From: Thermoprotei archaeon
Lineage (GTDB): Archaea > Thermoproteota > Nitrososphaeria > Geothermarchaeales > JDFR-13
Length of the DNA: 17,529 nt
Assembly: GCA_015661745.1 (NCBI GenBank)
Contig: DQVL01000150.1
Span: 1-17,529 of the forward strand
Direction: 5' to 3'
Every line of letters begins with the position of its first letter. Positions within the stretch are counted from its first letter, which is position 1. Made by a program: the position numbers and the translations under genes. The notes beneath the pieces are model-generated. The model was not told the origin of the DNA. It did not search any database and was given only the letters and a program-made list of their open reading frames with translations. Positions 14,383 to 17,529 of this stretch are shown here, in pieces.

Positions 14383-14583
14383 ATAAACTATATATTTGAT
14401 ATCCCCATCTAAATCCTCCAGAAATCTAACCGAGAAAATAATACATGGTATTATATCAATTTTTTCACACAACAGGTTTGTTAGGAGATTCAAGTGAGAT
14501 AGGGCTATTAAGATTTTATTATAGTCGTCATATAACGATCTATTGTTATTTGGTTCACACTTTGATACATCTTTTGTATCCAA
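14326..14583 (-). CDS. Doubtful minus-strand ORF (hypothetical, 85 residues)
   Basis: The only minus-strand frame I consider possible. It would begin with TTG, has no ribosome binding site and runs 57 bases antisense into the infB 3' end. The part outside infB uses codons like those of the window's genes and is purine-rich on the minus strand, and TTATAAT on that strand (near 14605) lies at about leaderless distance from the TTG. The protein (for example NKILIALSHLNLLTNLLCEK) resembles no family I know. No ATG occurs in the frame. It may equally be a decayed gene or chance, and the same bases contain inverted repeats. Confidence 0.2.
   Translation of the reverse strand: MDTKDVSKCEPNNNRSLYDDYNKILIALSHLNLLTNLLCEKIDIIPCIIFSVRFLEDLDGDIKYIVYLASCKEWVPPPHNIDVLL
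14438..14465 (+). terminator. Hairpin and T6 run after infB (candidate terminator)
   Basis: ATAATAC (14438-14444) and GTATTAT (14448-14454) form a perfect 7-bp stem around ATG. Five bases later comes a run of six T (14460-14465), 56 to 83 bases after the infB stop. The stem is weak (one G-C pair), but the T-run alone can end transcription in archaea. Confidence 0.45.
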
Positions 14584-14648
14584 TCTATTTAGTTATTGAA
14601 AATTATAAATGTTGTATAATGTCATATACTCTATATAACTATGTAAGC

Positions 14649-14658
14649 CTTAATATAT
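14649..14658 (+). promoter_or_regulatory. Candidate TATA element for rps6e
   Basis: CTTAATATAT would place a transcript start near 14681, leaving a short leader of about 18 bases that contains GGATGGGTGGTG before ATG 14699. CTATATAAC at 14631-14639 is an alternative giving a longer leader. Confidence 0.4.
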
Positions 14659-14698
14659 GTCATAGGTTAAATGAGATGGTTAGGATGGGTGGTGTATA

Positions 14699-15064
14699 AT
14701 GGTTAAGTTCAAGTTGAACATATCTAACCCTAAAGATGGAACCGCATATACGATGGAGTTGGATGAGCCGGAGAGTCTAAATCTGGTTGGGAAGAAGATT
14801 GGTGATGTGATAGATGGGGGGTTAATAGGTCTCCCCGGTAAGAAACTTAGGATAACGGGGGGTTCAGACAACTCTGGTTTTCCTATGAGACCTGATGTTC
14901 CAGGTGGGGTTAAAAAATATATTTTAACTGGTAGAGGTGTAGGTCTAAAACTTATCAAGGGTAAGACGGTAAGGGGTTATAGGAGGAGAATATTGGTAAG
15001 GGGTAATATGGTGACACCTGAGATATACCAGGTTAATATGGTTATTGTGGATGATGGAGGTTGA
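14699..15064 (+). CDS. rps6e: 30S ribosomal protein eS6
   Basis: Small-subunit body protein shared by archaea and eukaryotes, 121 residues, the usual archaeal length without the long eukaryotic tail. Landmarks are FKLNISNPKDGTAYTMEL (residues 4-21), KKIGDVIDGGLIGLPGKKLR, ITGGSDNSGFPMRPDVPGGV and the basic segment VRGYRRRILVRGNMV. GGTGGTG sits a few bases before ATG 14699. It is followed by aIF2-gamma one base after its stop; that order is conserved in archaea. Confidence 0.96.
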   Translation: MVKFKLNISNPKDGTAYTMELDEPESLNLVGKKIGDVIDGGLIGLPGKKLRITGGSDNSGFPMRPDVPGGVKKYILTGRGVGLKLIKGKTVRGYRRRILVRGNMVTPEIYQVNMVIVDDGG

Positions 15065-15065
15065 T

Positions 15066-16310
15066 ATGGTGGAAACATATAGAGAGTTATCGATACCTAG
15101 ACAGCCGGAGATGAATATAGGTACTGCAGGTCATGTAGATCATGGTAAGACATCTATTATCCAGGCTTTGACCGGGATCTGGACGGCTGTCCATAGTGAA
15201 GAGTTGAGGCGTGGTATAACTATAAAGATTGGATATGCCGATATGCCTATATATAGGTTTTCAGATGGGGAGTCGGAGATTTACTGGTCTAGACCCTATA
15301 TAGATGGCCAACATGGTGAGTTGGTAAGGGTTTTAAGCTTTATAGACTGCCCCGGTCATGAAAGCCTTATGGCTAATATGTTGTCTGGAGCCGCTGTTAT
15401 GGATGGGGCTATGCTTGTAATAGCTGCTAATGAGCCTGTGCCAAGGCCTCAGACGAAGGAGCATGCAACGGCTTTGGAGCTCCTCGGTGTAGACGATGTG
15501 GTTGTTGTCCAGAATAAAATTGATCTAGTATCTAAGAAGGAGGCATATGAGAATTATGAGGCTATAAAAGAGTTTCTCTCCACGACAAGATTCGCCGATG
15601 CACCTATAATACCTATATCATCTATACACCATGTAAATCTACATTATTTGGTTGAGGCGTTATACAAATATATTCCTAAACCTGATAAGGATCCTAGTAA
15701 ACCACTTTTAATGTATGTAATAAGATCTTTTGATGTGAATAGGCCGGGAACTAGCTATAAAGAAATTGTTGGAGGTATTTTGGGGGGAGCTATATTAGAG
15801 GGTATGATTAAAGTTGGTGATGAGATCGAGGTCTCCCCAGGATATATCTATAAAGAAGGTGGTCGTATACGTAATCAACCTTTATATGCAGAGGTACTCT
15901 CTCTAAACAGTGGAAAATTAGATCTTAAGGAGGCTTCACCCGGTGGTTTAATAGGTGTCCAGACAGATTTGGATCCGTCTCTCACTAAGTCTGATGGGAT
16001 GGTTGGGAATATAGTTGGTAGACCCGGAACTTTACCAGATGTACTTTATGAAGTGACGCTTGATGTGAGACTCTTCAAATATGTAGTTGGGACAAATGAG
16101 ACGATCATGGTTAGACCTATTCAGAGGGGGGAGGCATATAGATTAAATATTGGGCCAGCGACTACATTGGGTATTGCTATAGACGTTAGAGGTGAGTCAG
16201 TAACATTTAAATTGTCAAGACCCGTCATAGCGGATGATGGATGGAAATCCGCTATTGCAGCTAGATATGATAATAAATGGCGGTTGGTGGGTGTGGGCGA
16301 GGTTGTATAG
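15066..16310 (+). CDS. eif2g: Translation initiation factor aIF2 subunit gamma, lacking zinc-knuckle cysteines
   Basis: GTPase subunit of the aIF2 heterotrimer that carries Met-tRNAi to the small subunit. G1 is GHVDHGKT (22-29), switch 1 ELRRGITIKIGYA, G3 DCPGH (94-98) and G4 NKID (150-153). The usual VRSFDVNxPG strand opens domain II (IRSFDVNRPGTS). The 414-residue length is normal. The zinc knuckle expected between IGYAD and the SFIDCPGH strand is present in length (residues 62-87) but has no cysteine at all; C95, in G3, is the only one I find in the protein. GGAGG (15056-15060) ends 5 bases before ATG 15066, favouring it over upstream in-frame ATGs at 15051 and 15054. The end overlaps the PIN gene. 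Confidence 0.96.
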   Translation: MVETYRELSIPRQPEMNIGTAGHVDHGKTSIIQALTGIWTAVHSEELRRGITIKIGYADMPIYRFSDGESEIYWSRPYIDGQHGELVRVLSFIDCPGHESLMANMLSGAAVMDGAMLVIAANEPVPRPQTKEHATALELLGVDDVVVVQNKIDLVSKKEAYENYEAIKEFLSTTRFADAPIIPISSIHHVNLHYLVEALYKYIPKPDKDPSKPLLMYVIRSFDVNRPGTSYKEIVGGILGGAILEGMIKVGDEIEVSPGYIYKEGGRIRNQPLYAEVLSLNSGKLDLKEASPGGLIGVQTDLDPSLTKSDGMVGNIVGRPGTLPDVLYEVTLDVRLFKYVVGTNETIMVRPIQRGEAYRLNIGPATTLGIAIDVRGESVTFKLSRPVIADDGWKSAIAARYDNKWRLVGVGEVV

Positions 16311-16686
16311 GAGGGAATATCTCTTTGTATGTGATACAAGCTTCTTGATTGCCCTTGTAGAGAAGAAACTTTTTGGTCAGATGATAGAGAGGTATCGACC
16401 ATTAAAGCTTCTCATACCTGAGTCTGTAATGCAGGAGATTAGTAGATTCCCGAGGTCAGGAGGTAAATATATGAAGATAAAGGCTTTATATAAGATGATG
16501 GAAATCCATAAAGACCTTTTCAAGACTGTTCCATCCAAATCTTTTAAGCCGGATAAAGATGTTTTGGAGGTGGCTAAAGAGGTTGATGGGATTGTTGCAA
16601 CATGTGATGGAGAGGTTAGGAGGCGGGCTAAGGAGTCGGGATTAAAAACTATGTTTATATTAGATTCTAAGCTATATATAAATTAG
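16291..16686 (+). CDS. PIN-domain protein, Fcf1/Utp24-like (probable RNase)
   Basis: The 131-residue protein has the acidic PIN-fold set: D15 (VCDTSFL), E49 (ESVMQEI), D90 in PDKDVLEVA and D106 in VATCDGEVRRRA. PIN proteins of this type are metal-dependent RNases. The conserved place between eif2g and rpoE fits the archaeal Fcf1/Utp24-like group, whose eukaryotic relatives cut pre-rRNA; a VapC-type toxin is less likely, as no small antitoxin gene is adjacent. A role in rRNA processing is inferred. The start is uncertain: GTG 16291 and TTG 16303 are both possible, and the frame is open further upstream only within eif2g. Confidence 0.88.
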   Translation: MWARLYRREYLFVCDTSFLIALVEKKLFGQMIERYRPLKLLIPESVMQEISRFPRSGGKYMKIKALYKMMEIHKDLFKTVPSKSFKPDKDVLEVAKEVDGIVATCDGEVRRRAKESGLKTMFILDSKLYIN

Positions 16687-16694
16687 TAGTTACA

Positions 16695-16702
16695 TTTAAT
16701 AT
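16695..16702 (+). promoter_or_regulatory. Candidate TATA element for rpoE-spt4
   Basis: TTTAATAT lies in the 50-base gap after the PIN gene. A start about 26 bases downstream, near 16724, would leave a 12-base leader containing GGTGGG before ATG 16737. Confidence 0.45.
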
Positions 16703-16736
16703 TCTAACATGTAGCTCCTATAGTGTGGTGGGTATA

Positions 16737-17312
16737 ATGTTCTATAGATATAGAGTTGTAGATATTGTAAATATAAAGCCTAAAATGTTTAGGGAGGATC
16801 TGCAGGAAGCTGCTTGGAGACAGCTTAGAGATAAATATGTCGGTCTCCCCCATAAAGACCTTGGATATGTTATTATGATATCAAGACCTAAAGTAGATAC
16901 TTTTGGTAAGATTATAGCTGAGGATGGCTCTTCAAATCATAAGGCTGAGTTCTATGTATATTCATTTAAACCTGTTAAGGGTGAGGTTTTAGAGGGTACA
17001 GTCGTTGAGATACAGAATTTCGGTGTATTCATTAGGATAGCCGGTGCAGATGCATTAGCCCATAAATCTGTTTTGATGGATGATGTTGTAGATATAAACC
17101 GGGTTGAGAAGATGGTTATAGGTAGGAAGTCGAGACGTATATTGAGGGTGGGTGATGTTGTTAGGGGTAGGGTTGTAGATGTTGCGTTACCGAAGAAGAA
17201 TTCCCTTATGAAGATAGCCCTATATATGAAGAGTCCATATCTTGGTAAGATAGAGTGGATTATGGATAACATATATGGTCAGAAGGTGGAAGCCGGTGGC
17301 GAGGAGAAGTAG
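16737..17312 (+). CDS. rpoE: DNA-directed RNA polymerase subunit E' (Rpo7/RpoE1)
   Basis: Homologue of eukaryotic Rpb7. With RpoF it forms the stalk that binds nascent RNA and aids open-complex formation. The 191-residue product has the N-terminal tip domain (MFYRYRVVDIVNIKPKMF) and an S1 RNA-binding domain around residues 75-165 (VKGEVLEGTVVEIQNFGVFI, then GADALAHKS, VGDVVRGRVVDVAL). ATG 16737 is chosen over the GTG codons at 16725 and 16728 because it gives the family's N-terminus and has GGTGGG at 16727-16732 just upstream. It overlaps spt4 by 17 bases. Confidence 0.95.
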   Translation: MFYRYRVVDIVNIKPKMFREDLQEAAWRQLRDKYVGLPHKDLGYVIMISRPKVDTFGKIIAEDGSSNHKAEFYVYSFKPVKGEVLEGTVVEIQNFGVFIRIAGADALAHKSVLMDDVVDINRVEKMVIGRKSRRILRVGDVVRGRVVDVALPKKNSLMKIALYMKSPYLGKIEWIMDNIYGQKVEAGGEEK

Positions 17313-17499
17313 GGCGTTTAAGGCGTGTGCCCGTTGTAGAGCAATAAATGATAGGAAGGCTAATACATGTTGGAGCTGTGGATATAACGTATTTACATCT
17401 AGATGGGATGGATTAATAATTATAATCTCTGAGGAATCCCTCCTGAAGGATATTGTAGGGGTTTCTAGGCCTGGATATTATGCAATCAAGGTATTATGA
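17296..17499 (+). CDS. spt4: Transcription elongation factor Spt4 (RpoE'')
   Basis: Partner of Spt5/NusG that keeps RNA polymerase processive. The 67-residue protein has a zinc ribbon with C11 and C14 (KACARC) and C25 and C28 (CWSCG), followed by FTSRWDGLIIIISEES and the closing GYYAIKV, all characteristic. The frame is open from ATG 17275, within rpoE, but GTG 17296 has GGTGG six bases upstream and gives the usual length. It ends in a TGATG overlap with the next gene. Confidence 0.94.
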   Translation: MARRSRAFKACARCRAINDRKANTCWSCGYNVFTSRWDGLIIIISEESLLKDIVGVSRPGYYAIKVL

Positions 17500-17529
17500 T
17501 GTTAGACATTATATCGAGGTATCGGCTAA
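17499..17529 (+). CDS. Start of next gene (partial; possibly DUF359 dephospho-CoA kinase)
   Basis: ATG at 17499 overlaps the spt4 stop and opens a frame (MLDIISRYRL) that runs off the window. In many archaea the gene after spt4 encodes the DUF359 GTP-dependent dephospho-CoA kinase, and YRL is compatible with its N-terminus. Ten codons cannot prove this. Confidence 0.4.
   Translation, partial: MLDIISRYRL

Larger units (their letters stand above)
14383..14698. other. 316-base gap without a confident gene
   Basis: A/T-rich spacer between infB and rps6e. It contains, in order, a hairpin with a T6 run (14438-14465), an ATAAC/GTTAT inverted repeat (14532-14549), a GATACA/TGTATC inverted repeat (14564-14580), possible TATA sequences at 14631-14639 and 14649-14658, and the rps6e ribosome binding site. 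The + strand frame at 14445-14699 is rich in Tyr, Ile, Leu and Cys and has no recognisable fold. I see no tRNA, and no box C/D motif pair. Confidence 0.7.

Noticed and set aside
14445..14699. + strand ORF of 84 codons between infB and rps6e
   Set aside because: No ribosome binding site, composition dominated by Tyr, Leu, Ile, Cys and His, no recognisable domain, and it spans the likely terminator and the rps6e promoter.
1..17529. CRISPR arrays, tRNA or rRNA genes, insertion sequences, defence systems
   Set aside because: No regularly spaced repeats, cloverleaf sequences, transposase motifs or defence protein families were seen on either strand.

Overview
The window is a dense stretch of archaeal housekeeping genes, almost all on the + strand. 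Archaeal-type ribosomal proteins (eS28, eL24, eS6, eL18, L7Ae), archaeal RNA polymerase subunits D, N and E, Spt4, aIF2-gamma, aIF5B and the mevalonate/prenyl-ether lipid genes identify the domain with confidence. AT-rich codons, abundant AGG/AGA and ATA, GGAGGTGA-type ribosome binding sites inside operons, a four-cysteine RpoD and enolase within the ribosomal cluster suggest the Thermoproteota (Crenarchaeota) or a relative. I cannot name a genus from the sequence.

Layout. (1) 1-5929 is one tightly packed operon: the last codons of a probable rps13, then rps4, rps11, rpoD, rpl18e, rpl13, rps9, rpoN, eno, rps2 and a MEMO-family gene. Most neighbours overlap or nearly touch. (2) 5950-10665 is a lipid and tRNA-charging unit: mevalonate kinase, type 2 isopentenyl-diphosphate isomerase, GGPP-type prenyl synthase and glutamyl-tRNA synthetase. 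A TATA box at the end of the MEMO gene could drive it as a leaderless transcript. (3) 10733-11979 is rpl7ae, rps28e, rpl24e and ndk. (4) 12115-14382 is infB (aIF5B), interrupted exactly in its P-loop by a 152-residue mini-intein. (5) 14383-14698 is the only stretch over 300 bases without a confident gene. It holds a hairpin plus T-run, two further inverted repeats, a doubtful minus-strand ORF and the rps6e promoter region. (6) 14699-16686 is rps6e, aIF2-gamma and a PIN-domain protein. (7) 16737 to the end is rpoE, spt4 and the first ten codons of another gene.

The genes serve translation (ribosomal proteins, two initiation factors, GluRS, NDK for nucleotide supply), transcription (RpoD, RpoN, RpoE, Spt4) and membrane-lipid precursor synthesis (MVK, IDI-2, GGPPS). 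I see no CRISPR array, defence island, prophage, insertion sequence, rRNA or tRNA. I do not think the window contains a wholly new multi-gene system. The parts worth a second look are the mini-intein in aIF5B, an aIF2-gamma that has lost its zinc-knuckle cysteines, a divergent enolase that keeps its catalytic residues, an NDK with an altered KPDG motif, the structured 14.4-14.7 kb gap, and hairpin plus T-run signals at three probable transcript ends.
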